Below are positions 1 to 10,207 of a DNA stretch of 64,000 bases, piece after piece (the stretch's first letter is position 1; each line of letters opens with the position of its first letter). Location of the stretch: the NCBI GenBank assembly GCA_036429605.1, contig JAVFKD010000004.1, positions 3,038,001 to 3,102,000 on the forward strand, in the 5' to 3' direction. Origin of the DNA: Cladobotryum mycophilum (taxonomy: Eukaryota; Ascomycota; Sordariomycetes; Hypocreales; Hypocreaceae). The position numbers and the translations under genes are program-made. A model generated the notes under the pieces. It did no database searches. It had not been told where the DNA came from and saw nothing but the letters and a program-made list of their open reading frames with translations.

Positions 1-1049
1 GCCGCCTTTGCGGGTTCGACGCCACGAACCGAAACGCGCGCAGCTTCGCGGAACTATCGCCCCCGGGCTTGTGCAACGAGATCTCCCGGATCCAGTAGTT
101 GTGAATCGTAAGGAAGTTACGGTTCGTGGTGACCGGCTCGTCGTACAGGTTAAACCACCGGCCGTCGGTGAGGAAGGTGCCGGGGTCATCGTACGAGCTC
201 TTGAACTGGCGAAGGGCTGGCGGGTAGAGCCTTTGGTAGAGCGTATTGCGGAAGTTTTCAATGCGTTGTTTGGCCTCATTGCGAAAAGCTTCGGCGTCCT
301 GCTCGGCTGTTTGTTTTGCGTCAGCCATCAGCATCAACATCCAAGTCAGATTAGGTGTAAAAAGAAATTAAAAATTAAAAAAAGAAAAAGAAGAAGGGGG
401 GGGGAGAAAACTCAAGGAGGAGCAGAACCAACGTACTGGCGGAAATAAACATGGACAGCTCCATCCCATGGTGCAGCAAAGCTGCAATAGCAGAGATGTT
501 TGTGTCGAGTTCGTAAATGTAGTCATACATATGGTAACTCGTGTCGTTCTCATTCGCTAGCTTCTTGTACGCCTCGTCCGCCCAGAACCTCAGCAACCCA
601 TCCGTCGTCACGGGTGTTTTGATGCTCATGACGGTGCTGTACAGGCTGTACGTCTGGAAGCGGATGCCGTCATTTTCACTCTTGAGGGCATCGATGACAT
701 TCTTGTAGGCTTCTCTGTTTGCCTCGGTGTTTGCACTGTGACGGCATCCATGTCAGTGTCACGTTGGAGCTTGTTCGAATGGCAGATATAGGGTTTCCGA
801 TGTTTCAACTTACTTTCTCAAGTTATCCACAACAGTCTTGGTCCGATCCACCCAGTAATAAATCTTGGTCATAGGCCCGTGCAGCTTGGATAAGTAATCA
901 AGCTGCCGGATCAGACGCTCGAGGTTGTTGAACCCGCCTACAATGTTGTCAACAACTGTTGTGTCAGGCTTGAACAGGTTGCTCTTGATCTCGTTGAAGA
1001 CCGTGCGAACGGCGAACTTGATGATGAAGTTGAGGATAGCGGACGACAT
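1..1049 (-). CDS. Unrecognised protein, 5' part of gene (runs off left edge)
   Basis: I do not recognise this family. Three exons can be joined in one frame: 1049-814, 735-437 and 306 to beyond position 1. The introns at 736-813 (GTAAGT...CACAG) and 307-436 (GTACGT...ACAG, with a CTGAC branch-like site) keep phase. About 280 residues are visible. The N-terminus begins MSSAILNFIIKFAVRTVF and is followed by mostly helical, charged sequence (GFNNLERLIRQLDYLSK; EAFRNEAKQRIENFRNTLY). The segment SAIAALLHHGMELSMFIS is hydrophobic, but I see no clear signal peptide. The tail of the visible part is more polar (DDPGTFLTDGRWFNLYDEP). The start is the first ATG in frame. The next gene-like sequence upstream is more than 1 kb away. 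Base use is ordinary, with no sign of RIP. The C-terminus lies outside the window, so neither length nor function can be judged. Confidence 0.65.
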
Positions 1050-2404
1050 TTTGTCTTTCTCTTCTAGTTATGACACTATGAAGCTGGACAGTTGTCGTTG
1101 TTTAGGAGATGTTTATGTAGTAGATAATAATGCCCAACTATTTACCCGAGGAGACTAAGGGGTATTATATAGATTTTGCTCTCTGCATGACCCATAGTTA
1201 TGTACGCGGCTGAAAGGAGAAATGTATTATGTAAACCTGCGTCCGCATGCCGTGTCATCCATACCATGTAACTCATACTACAAAATAATTCAGCAGATAC
1301 ATGGTGGTGCATTCCTCAAGGCCGAGATCATTTAGATATAACCTTATCTTTATGAGTAAATAGTTGTATTAGATGGTCGCTACAATGCAAGTGAACCAGG
1401 TATAGCACTCCGTATAAGCAGCAATAGTCCAGATAAGCACATTTCCGTTGGAGAGAAAAACAACCCCTGGGTAGACACGGTGGGGTAAGGAAAGGCAAAT
1501 TGTGAGAATGTCCGGCCTGTCACGTATGACACGTCCCTTTTGGCAGACGCGCCGCTGCAAAATGCTGATACCTTTATGAAAAATAAAAAAAGGATGATTG
1601 AGGACAGAGTCAGGATCGTCAGTAACATCTTTAGCGATCAAGGCACCGCACCGACTATACCTAACCTCGGCGCGTCGCCTCATTCGAGGCTTACCGTCCT
1701 AATAAATTAAGTCTTCCTAAACCTTTTCTTTCAGCATAAAGATGAAAACTATATTCACTATTTCGATGTGTTTAATTGGGGCCGTAAGCAAGATTCCAAT
1801 CCACCTTGCGATCGTGCAACCCAATAAGAGAGTGTGCGTGTGCCAATAACATATGTCCATCAATCAAAGAGAAGCGAATCCCTATCACAGCCAACATGTC
1901 TAACGGTAGGCTTCTAGCTATTATAAGGACTGTGGTGGATCAATTGGCCGTTTCGTATTTGTTTTTCAGGGGCAAGGATGAGAAGCAGTCAGGGGACTAA
2001 AGGGTCTCTAGGTCGTGTGGCCTATCACGTGAGATATTAACTATATAAATATATCTAGGATCAATCACTTCTTGGAAAACGGTCAGAGATTAATACAGTC
2101 TTGCATTGGGCCTTAGCTGCTAGTATACAGTGATGCTCCAGTGAACCTCCAGCTATACTATAAGCCTTCGGATTCCTTCACTCTTGTTTTTTAAACACAC
2201 ACCCTGGAAGTCACACAAGTAGGAAAGTCTGGGCGAGTATTCTAGTACCTCAAAGAACGTGACTGTGTTGTGTCCAAGTATCAGGAGGTGCGAGAAGAAT
2301 GCATGAGTTCTATTGGTGCTTCAACTAGATACAACGTTGATCGTTTTGTCAAGAGGCTACGTAGTGGGTACCAGTGTTACACCTCATCCGTCGACTGACC
2401 CCAT
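1050..2404. other. Intergenic stretch, no gene seen
   Basis: Moderately AT-rich sequence upstream of the left-edge gene. The longest open frame (1369-1683, minus) has no recognisable domain and unlikely composition. I see no RNA gene or repeat here. Confidence 0.4.
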
Positions 2405-2581
2405 TCAGGTCTCACTTGTTCCAAATATTTTCTTGTGGCTAAAACGCTGCTGATCCTGGATCAAGTCCTCCAGCAACTCCAGCTCTTTCAAAACGGAAGT
2501 CTCCCAAAGCTCAGCGTGACTCAACATAATCTCCGTATTAACAAGTCCAAATTCTTTCTCTTGGGTCGAGGGCCAGGACCT
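2405..2581 (-). pseudogene. Possible coding relic, last exon of a decayed gene
   Basis: A 58-codon open stretch on the minus strand starts just after a possible acceptor (CATGTAG) and ends in TGA. It reads like real protein: ...EKEFGLVNTEIMLSHAEL... followed by an acidic helical ELELLEDLIQDQQRF segment. A second coding-like piece lies further upstream on the same strand (around 2640-2720: GGQRLALLKPPRNEVSSISQ), and the frame before it is broken by a stop. I do not recognise the family. It may be a remnant of a gene decayed like its BTB and beta-lactamase neighbours, or a chance open frame. Confidence 0.25.
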
Positions 2582-3098
2582 CTACATGCTCACATCCAAC
2601 CTACATAGGTAGGTAACCTCTGGCTAATCGAACTAACTTCGTTCCTCGGCGGCTTCAACAATGCCAGTCTTTGGCCCCCCTTATCCAGGCAGCGTCATCA
2701 CCGTGACTAAGCCATCTCCTACTAGCTACCTTCTAGCCCTTATCTCTCTGAATGTAGTCATCTTCACTTATCACGGTACTACAGCGAGTATGAACTATTG
2801 TGCCCTATCTGTTGGTTTACTATCCTATCTTGTGTAATAGAATATCTAGCTAATAGACTACTTGAATCTTAGTGAGTTGAGACACTTATAGATACTAAAG
2901 ATCGAGTTGATCTAGCTGATTGTATGCCCCGCGGGCCAAAACATGTTAACTGTCGAGTGGGAAAGCTTGCCACCTGATGTTGTGAACCATATCTCTCTAG
3001 AGTAACGGAGGCCATGTGATTGTAGGGTAAACTATTCGTTCATATTTTCCTCAAAAGTAGAGATATTCCCTGTTATATCCATTAAAACAGTACAGTAC
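2582..3098. other. Intergenic, apart from a possible coding scrap
   Basis: Apart from the coding-like scrap near 2640-2720, nothing is recognised. The stretch is downstream of the BTB pseudogene and mildly AT-rich. Confidence 0.3.
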
Positions 3099-3953
3099 TT
3101 AATCAAGTCTGTTTAACATTGATCCAATCAAAGCTCTTGATAGTTCACCGTGGGTCTCCACAAGCTCCTGGAATTCCTCGCTTATCCATAACTTGTCGAT
3201 CTTGCAGGCTGCGTACCCGATAACAAGTTTTCTTAACGGCTCTGGAACCATATGGCTATAGCAATAGTCTATAAGCGTCACTATGTCATTCATCCTCCCT
3301 TTGTAGAGTCTGAACCGTGTTAAAGTTCCGTGTAACTGGTCAAGTGAGACTTCCATTAACGTTGCAATACTGTAGCATTCTGCGAAAACGTAAAGCTGTG
3401 TATGAGAGAGAAAGACATTCGTATAGTCCTCATAGGCGAGATTGTTTCTGAAAGATCCAAAGAAGTTACCAAAGAGTCCCGTAGACGACCGAGAACGCTT
3501 GAATTCATTCCACTGGGCCTCACGTTTTGTTAGAATTCTGGATGGAGGCTCAGTCTTGGGCTCTTTCTTAGCACCGCCAAACAATCCTGAAGCAGCCGGC
3601 GGGCTATCTGGTGGTTCAAGGGCGGTGTCAGACTTCAGTTCAGGTCCAACTACTGGATCGGCGGCCGTGTATTTCCCTGTATAAACAAATTGCTAAAACC
3701 TGATAAAGGTATCCTCATTGACAGACTCCCATTTGACGCATTTCTCGCTAGCTTCTTTGAAGTTACCATTTACTAATACGTCCAGAACAGGAGATTGGTG
3801 TACAACGAGAGCAGAATGCATAGTAAACTCGCGCTGGTTTGGCCCCACAAGAAATCGAAACGGGATGGACGAGGCAATGCTAGGGTACGTTTAGTGCTTT
3901 ATATGGAGCCTATGTAACGTAGACGCTTACGTTTCTGCAGATATGTGATTCAT
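3099..3953 (-). pseudogene. BTB/POZ-domain protein with one in-frame amber stop
   Basis: Exon 1 (3953-3931, MNHISAE) and exon 2 (3879-3099) join across a 51-nt intron (GTAAGC...CCCTAG). The product reads ...SSIPFRFLVGPNQREFTMHS, then ALVVHQSPVLDVLVNGNFKE, then KWESVNEDTFIRF-stop-QFVYTGKY. This is the classic fungal BTB fold: the 'HSALV..SPVLD.LVNG.FKE' strand-helix and the 'F..F..FVYTG.Y' helix. After it come a proline-rich linker and a C-terminal helical region (VFAECYSIATLMEVSLDQLH; LVIGYAACKIDKLW) typical of these proteins. The only lesion I find is TAG at 3695-3693, where relatives usually carry Trp; TGG to TAG is one G-to-A change of the kind RIP makes. Everything downstream stays open for 198 codons. 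A shorter protein starting at the internal ATG at 3584 would lack the BTB fold. Such proteins usually act as protein-interaction or ubiquitin-ligase adaptors. Confidence 0.75.
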
Positions 3954-4311
3954 GTCGTACTATTCAAGACAATCCCTTACGGATTGGGTGTTGTTTTGTG
4001 ATGAGCGGGGGGAGGGGCTCGTTGTGTTCGGCGGAGGAGGTCAAATGGAGTTGGGCGGGGTAAACCAGTTTGGTCATGGATAAACAACAGTTTAACCAGG
4101 TCTGTACAGTATTGAGCTTGTTTATGAAGAAGCCAGCTGGAGCTTAGACTGGTCTAGACAAAGGAGGTTAGCTATACACGTGATTAAGGATTACATATAG
4201 ATTTGAACGATTGTCCTCAACTTTCACCCCACCTTCGCATTAGCGGCCGCTTCCCAAACTCTTTAGTAAACATGACTCGGGACAACCCGTTACACGAGCC
4301 ACATCTCTTGC
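3954..4311. other. Intergenic between BTB relic and beta-lactamase relic
   Basis: This 358-nt spacer separates two divergently oriented pseudogenes. It has G-rich patches (gcggggggaggggct near 4005) but no recognisable site. Confidence 0.4.
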
Positions 4312-4682
4312 ATGTTGGTCCACTGTATCCTGTTCTTAACACATACTGGATTTTTACTGTTGCAAATCCGCGCTTTTGGCGTCTGCTCGGCTACGATAGC
4401 TCACGACAGTACAGCACAGGCAGACTGCCTTGCTAAGGTCGAAGTAATCCTTAATGAAAGTATCGTAGCCGGAGTTCCTGGCCTCTTGGCTGTGATATAT
4501 TCAGCTTATGGGCAATGGATATTCACTACCGGTGTCTCGGACCTATAGAAGCTTCAACCAGTCAAAACTACTCATCTATTCAGTGTTGGTAGTATTACCA
4601 AGATATTGATGGTTATTATTGTTCTTTAACTTATAGAGGAGAAGAAGTTGCAATTATTAGACTCTGTCAGAAAGATTCTAAG
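4312..4682 (+). pseudogene. Serine beta-lactamase-like protein, N-terminal half (split by transposon)
   Basis: From the ATG at 4312 a signal-peptide-like start (MLVHCILFLTHTGFLLLQ) leads into VPGLLAVIYSAYGQWIFTTG, a TAG stop at 4546-4548, then KTTHLFSVGSITKI and a second stop (TAA). It continues as LIEEKKLQLLDSVRKILS. FSVGSITK carries the SxxK nucleophile/base motif of the beta-lactamase / D-Ala-D-Ala peptidase-like hydrolases, a widespread secreted family in fungi. The frame is interrupted exactly after ATT CTA AG by the CAGGG end of a transposon and resumes at 16888 (C CCC GAG GTA). The stops are TAG and TAA, consistent with C-to-T/G-to-A decay. The gene cannot make an active enzyme. Confidence 0.75.
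4675..4682. repeat. 8-bp target-site duplication, left copy (hAT element)
   Basis: ATTCTAAG lies immediately before the CAGGG terminus and is repeated at 16888-16895 after the CCCTG terminus. Removing the element and one copy restores the beta-lactamase frame (AAG ATT CTA AGC CCC GAG). Confidence 0.85.
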
Positions 4683-4702
4683 CAGGGCAGCATCCCGATC
4701 AA
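4683..4702 (+). repeat. hAT terminal inverted repeat, left
   Basis: Perfect 20-bp inverted match to 16868-16887. Beyond 20 bp the two arms share only scattered CAAGTC motifs. Confidence 0.85.
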
Positions 4703-6622
4703 TCAAGTCAAGTTTGCCACCTTAACTTGCGAGACTTGATGATCGTGAGGGCTAGACTTATTAGACTTACTAGAATTAATTAAACTTAATAGGCTTAATA
4801 GGGCGAGATTATTTTTAATAGGTTAAGGTTATATAATATTATAATATTAAATTTTTTTTAGTATTAAAGTATATTTTATTAAATAAAACTATTTATAATT
4901 AATTAATATTATTATAGGATTTTAGTATTTAAATTTTTTTAGTATTAAAGTTAATTTATATATTATTTAATTTTTTTAATATAGTAAAGTTATTTTTAAA
5001 TAAAATTATATTAGTTTATAATTAGTTTTTTAAATATTATAGTATTTTAAATATTAATAATTTTATTAAGAGTTATTAAAATAATAGTATTAGTTTATAA
5101 AGGCTAAAGGTTTTTTTATAGTTTATTATTATTATAGGAATTATAAATAAGTCTAATATAAGCTTATTAAAAGTTAAAAAAACTTATTATTATAATATTT
5201 ATTATTTAATAAAATCTTTAATACCTTATAAATTAAGATTAAAGTATTTTTCTAGCTTTAAGATATTATTAAGTAATTAGATTTTATTTTTTTAAGCTAT
5301 TACTTATAAGGATTATTTTTTTTATTTATAAAGCTATTATTAAGAAATTCTTGTTATTTAAAAGCTAATTATATATATTAGTATTATTATTATAAGAGTA
5401 TTAATACTTTTAGTAGTTTATAAGGTTTTTTTTAATATTATAAAACTATATTAATTACTTATTATTATTTTATATTTATTTAAGCTATTAAATATTATAT
5501 TTAAAATTAAAAATTATTATTATAATAAAAAAAAATTTTTTTAAGCTAAATATAATAATTATTAAGTTTTTATTATATAATTATAATAAAAAATTAAAAA
5601 TATATTTTAAAGCTTTTTTAAAAGAAAAAATATTATTTAAATTATAATATAAAGCTTAAGTATTTTTTTTATATATATAAGAAATATAGTTATTATATTT
5701 ATTTAAAAGAATTATAATTTTAGGCTTTAAGGCTATAATATTAATTTAAGGCAGGAAATAGTTTATTAAAAGTGATAAGGTTTAGTAGATAATGTGATTT
5801 ATATTTGGCTTTTAGTCTTTTTGATTTTTTTATTAGTTAGTGATATATATATAGTTTTTTAATTCTTAAAGTATTAAAGTAGAAACTTAATATTAACTAG
5901 AACCTTTTAAAAGTACTTATAATTATTTTTTTTATTTTATTCTTAATAATATATTATTTATATATATAAAGGTTTAAGGATTGTTTTAATTTTTATTAGA
6001 ATTTGCTAATTCTTATAATTAAAAATATTATTTTAATAAATATATATCTAAGGGTTAGTATTAAATTAATAATTATTAATAAAAACTTAGATATATACCT
6101 GTTTAAGAAAAGTATATTTAATTATTAGATATATAGAATTTTATTTTATTTTATTATTTGTAATAAGTTTAAGCTCTTAAAATAATATATTTAATAAAAT
6201 AAAAATATTATTATTATTAATTTCTTTGATTACTTTTTTAAATTACTTATTTTATTAAAGTAAGACTTAAATAAATATAATAATATTATAAAGCTTTTTA
6301 ATAGGGCTTTTTTTCTTTAATAATAAAGATTATTATTAAGGCAATCGGTTATATAATAAAGCTATAACTCTTACTTAAAGGCTTTATTATTTTTATGATA
6401 TAAAAAATCATGGTTAATGAGATTAAAAATATGGCTATAATATTATATTTGCCTTTTTTTTATATTAATTAAAATTATTTATAGGTTTAGTTAATAAAAA
6501 AGACTTTAAGTATAGGTATTATTATTTAAGGTATTATTAAATATAATAGTATTAATTCGATTATTAATATTTTAGTCTTATATAGTTTATAAAAGGGTAT
6601 TTATAAGATTCTTTTTAGTATA

Positions 6623-6670
6623 ACGTATTCCATAAGCGAGTGTGCCACACAAGCGAGTGTGCCACCCCTT
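6623..6670 (+). repeat. pogo element left TIR with tandem 15-bp subrepeat
   Basis: Contains AAGCGAGTGTGCCAC twice in tandem (about 6633-6647 and 6650-6664). The right end (about 8446-8494) holds one intact complement and a second, RIP-altered one (gtggtatacttgttt). TIRs are the best conserved part of the element. Confidence 0.75.
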
Positions 6671-8494
6671 ACCACCTCGTGTAGAAAAAAAACAAAGTCA
6701 GCCCTTAATACTTCTTAATCTATATTAAATATCTAGTTATTATAATAATATTAAAAGAAAATAATTATATCTTTTACTTAGTTATACTTTCTTATAGGTT
6801 TGTATATTATAGCTAGTCTTGCTATATTTGCTATAGCGTGAAGTTTTTGTACGAGTAGACCCTCTTTGCCGCCCCTTTTGCTTAATTTGCTTATTTATAT
6901 CCCTTTGATCCAATTGATCGATTCCTTCTTGAACAGTAAGTATACCTTTAAGTTATACGTGAGTCTTTTTTACTTTATGGCGCTTGTTTAATGCCTTATT
7001 TGCTGCACGAAGCTCGGAGACCTTTTTACGTAAAAGTGCTATTTAATATATAATTACTATTATACCTTTTGTAAATTAATTAATTATAATTAATATTATA
7101 ATTAAAGAGTTATTTTAATAAGTAAAGATATAATTTTTTATATACTTTGACTATAAGGTAGTCTTATATATATATTTTTAGTGTTTTAGAGACTTAAGGT
7201 TATATAGGTTAAAGTAATATTTTTAAAGGTGTTAATGTTTATAACTTTATATTAAGCATTGAAAGAATATTTTATAGATTAAATAATAATAGACTAGCTC
7301 CTTTAAAACCTTTTTTAATATTCTTTTTATTAATTATAATAAAAAATACTATATAAAAGGCATAGAGGAACTTAAGCTTATTAATGTATATAATATATAT
7401 ATGTATTAATTTTTTAATTTATTAATTATATGCTTGCTTTAAAAGCCTAAAGTAACCAATATCTAATAGCTAAAGGAGATACAAGGAATAAGAAGGTATA
7501 TAGACTGTAATAATCTTATACTTTTTATAATAGAGCTTAAATACTATTAAGTAATAGCTCTTATAGCCATTAAGAATAAGCATTTAATAAATCCTTTTTA
7601 TATAAGAAGCTATATAATAATTAAAATACTTAATCTAATTTAAGCTAATCTTATTAATAATTTAATTATTTTTTATTATTATAATATACTAATTTACTAA
7701 AAGATTATACTTTTAATACTAATTCTTAAGATAATATTATATAATAAGAATAATAAATAGTAGTATTACTTAACCTATTCTATTAATGCCTTAGATTATA
7801 ATTACCTATTCCCGATTACTAGACTAAGATAATTTAGTTTTTATATAGTCTTTTAAAATTATAACTATTATGCCTAAAAAGATAATACCTATTATAAAAC
7901 TAGTCTTATTAAAGTTATAAAGATTATCGTTAAGGATCTTATATTTAATCTTAATATTCTATATAAGCTTAAACCAAGCGTTAATAAGTATTAGGTCTTT
8001 ATATTTAGCTCTTTAATAATTATATTTATAAGCCTAGTATATATAAAGCTTTAATTAGCGTTTAATAAAGTTTAATGTTTAGTTTTTGTTAACTAATAGT
8101 ATATTATATATATATAGTAAATAATTAGCTATTTTTTTAATATTATATAATCTAGGAGAAAATAATCGTGTAGATAGGTTAATTATATGCTTAAGTATAG
8201 TCTTTTTTTTAATTTTGTAAGATTTATTAAATTGGTTTTTGTATTGTATTGTGAAGGCTATCTAGCGCGACGCTGACTTAAAGTTATACGATTAATGTTA
8301 TAGATCTTTTCTATAGCTTTAAGACTTAAATCTAGGTCTTTTTTAAGAGCTTTAAGAGCTATAATAACTTTACTTTTATATAAAGGTAATATTATTTAAG
8401 ATCATTGAGGAATTTAATATATTATAATAGAGGTAAATGTGGTGGTGGAGGGTGGTATACTTGTTTATGTGGCACACTCGCTTATAGAATACGT
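6623..8494 (-). mobile_element. pogo/Fot1-type DNA transposon, RIP-degraded
   Basis: Inverted termini beginning ACGTATTC[C/T]ATAAGCGAG, then TGTGCCACA, lie next to TA on both sides (6621-6622 and 8495-8496), the target of Tc1/mariner/pogo elements. Inside, the minus strand at about 6830-7040 still reads KKVSELRAANKALNKRHKVK-KTHV, then a stop, then LKGILTVQEGIDQLDQRDIN. This matches the basic 'ELRAAN.AL.KRR..KK.R...G.LT..E' C-terminus of fungal pogo/Fot1 DDE transposases. The transposase therefore ran right to left, with its N-terminus near 8.2 kb. All other coding sequence is ruined by AT-biased transitions. The element sits inside the hAT copy and so inserted later. Confidence 0.75.
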
Positions 8495-9249
8495 TAAGCT
8501 TTTAATTATTACTAAAGAGTAAAAAGATATTATTATTACTTTTTATTATAATTAAAAAAATATTTTATAATAGCTATTATTATAAGTTAATTTAGTAAGA
8601 TCTATAGATTAAACCTAAGATATATTTTTATAATAGTATTATATATTTTAGCTTAAATAATTCTTTTTTTTAAGTTAAATAAGGACTTAAAGCTATGTTA
8701 TTATCTTATTCTACTCTACGAGATTTAGCTTATTATATTAGGTTTAAGTTAGTAATTGAATTCTTAAATATATAGATTCTTAAAGACTAAAAATAATAAA
8801 TTATTATTAATTAAAAAAGTAAAAAGAAACTTTTTAAGCTTTTATATATATAATTATATATAAAGTATTTTTTTATTTTAAGGTTATTTAAATAAAATAA
8901 GAGTAGTATTAGCTTATAAACTAAAAGATAAGTTAGTTATATTATACTTTTTAATATAATATTTTTTTTGAAATAATTAGTTATAATAATTATTACTATT
9001 AATTTAAAAGGTTTAAGAAAGCTTCTATTTTTATTATATTGTTAATATATCTAAAACACATTGCCTATATAATATAAATTAGTATATAAAAGTATATAAT
9101 ATAAAAAAAGATTTTTTATTTTAGAAGAAGATACTTAGTTTATTATCTATAAGAATCTCTTAAATAAAAAGCTTTTTTTTTAATTTAGTTTATATAATTT
9201 TTTAATTTTTTTTTAATATTATTTTCTTAAGAATAAAATAACAGTTTTA

Positions 9250-9254
9250 CTATA
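9250..9254. repeat. 5-bp target-site duplication of the LTR element, left copy
   Basis: CTATA directly abuts the left LTR and is repeated at 16321-16325 directly after the right LTR. Confidence 0.75.
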
Positions 9255-9428
9255 TATAATAACACCTTATAAGATCACCAGGTAAACAAGATCAAACGTA
9301 GGTATTATTTTATGCATAAGCTTAAGCTTATACGTTTAACTATTATACGAAAGACGCGCGACTTATGCAGGATTACCCTGTATCTCTATTATATTATATG
9401 TCCGGGTAATCTTCGGGATAGTATTATA
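9255..9428 (-). repeat. LTR at the 3' end of the gypsy element
   Basis: Same length as the other LTR. Minus-strand reading begins TATAATACTATCCCGAAG (originally TGTAAC...). The differences I compared with the other copy are C/T or G/A transitions. Confidence 0.8.
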
Positions 9429-9886
9429 ATTTTCTTTTTTTATAATAATTATTCTAATTATTTAAAACATTAATTAAGACCTTATATATTTTAAAATATA
9501 TTCTAAGTATATATACTTTTTATATTTTTTTATAACTATTTTTATTATAATTTAATTATAATTTTTTTGATTTTATTATAGCTTAATAATATTCCTCTCG
9601 AGGACATTTAATATTGAATTATATTTATTCTGTTTTTAAGACGAGTAATAGAATGTCTTAAAGTGGTTTGGTTATAATATAATAAAGCTAGTATTTAAAT
9701 ATAGATTGTTTAATGGATAAAATCTTAACCTTAATCTATGGTATTATTAATACTTTTACGCGAGGAAATATAGGATTATAGAAACGTTGCTATACTCCTC
9801 GAGGAGGATCTTAAGTAGGTTCACGTATTGGTTTGGAAAGTAAATGTTTTTTTATATAATGTATACTCTTCTCGGCTAAGAATCGC

Positions 9887-10207
9887 TTGCCTTGCCCGTT
9901 TATAATTAATAATCTAGAGGAAGAAATTAATGAGATAGATATTAATAAATTAAATATTAATAATATAGAGTTTATTAATACTTATTCTATAAGTTCTATT
10001 AAATACTTTAAGTTTTTTCTGGTTAAAAGTAAACTAGCTTCTAAGGAAACGCCTAGCCTTATAAGTAATAAGGTTAGAGTTCGTGATGTTTTATTAATAT
10101 TATATAATTTAATCTTAGTATATCCGCCTATGATTTATGTCTTTTTTTATTATAATTTAAATCTTAAGGAGATAAATAATTTAAATAAAAAGATAGATTT
10201 TTTTTAA
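9887..10207 (+). other. Open frame of 106 codons in AT-rich DNA, antisense to the gypsy element
   Basis: This frame starts with TTG, not ATG, and is open for 106 codons in DNA so AT-rich that stops should be frequent. It lies on the strand opposite to the retrotransposon genes, between the integrase region and the 3' LTR. The product is Asn/Ile/Lys-rich (EEEINEIDINKLNINNIEF) with a hydrophobic tail. No family is recognised. Most likely a chance survival; it might be the relic of an extra ORF. Confidence 0.15.

Noticed and set aside
8..448. Plus-strand 146-codon open frame
   Set aside because: It is antisense to exons 2-3 of the left-edge gene, whose splice phases and protein pattern are much better.
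1369..1683. Minus-strand 104-codon open frame
   Set aside because: No domain, odd composition, no supporting splice or neighbour logic.
3670..3699. Intron removing the BTB amber stop (GTTTTAG...TACAG)
   Set aside because: It would be only about 23 nt, too short for a fungal intron, and would delete conserved BTB residues.
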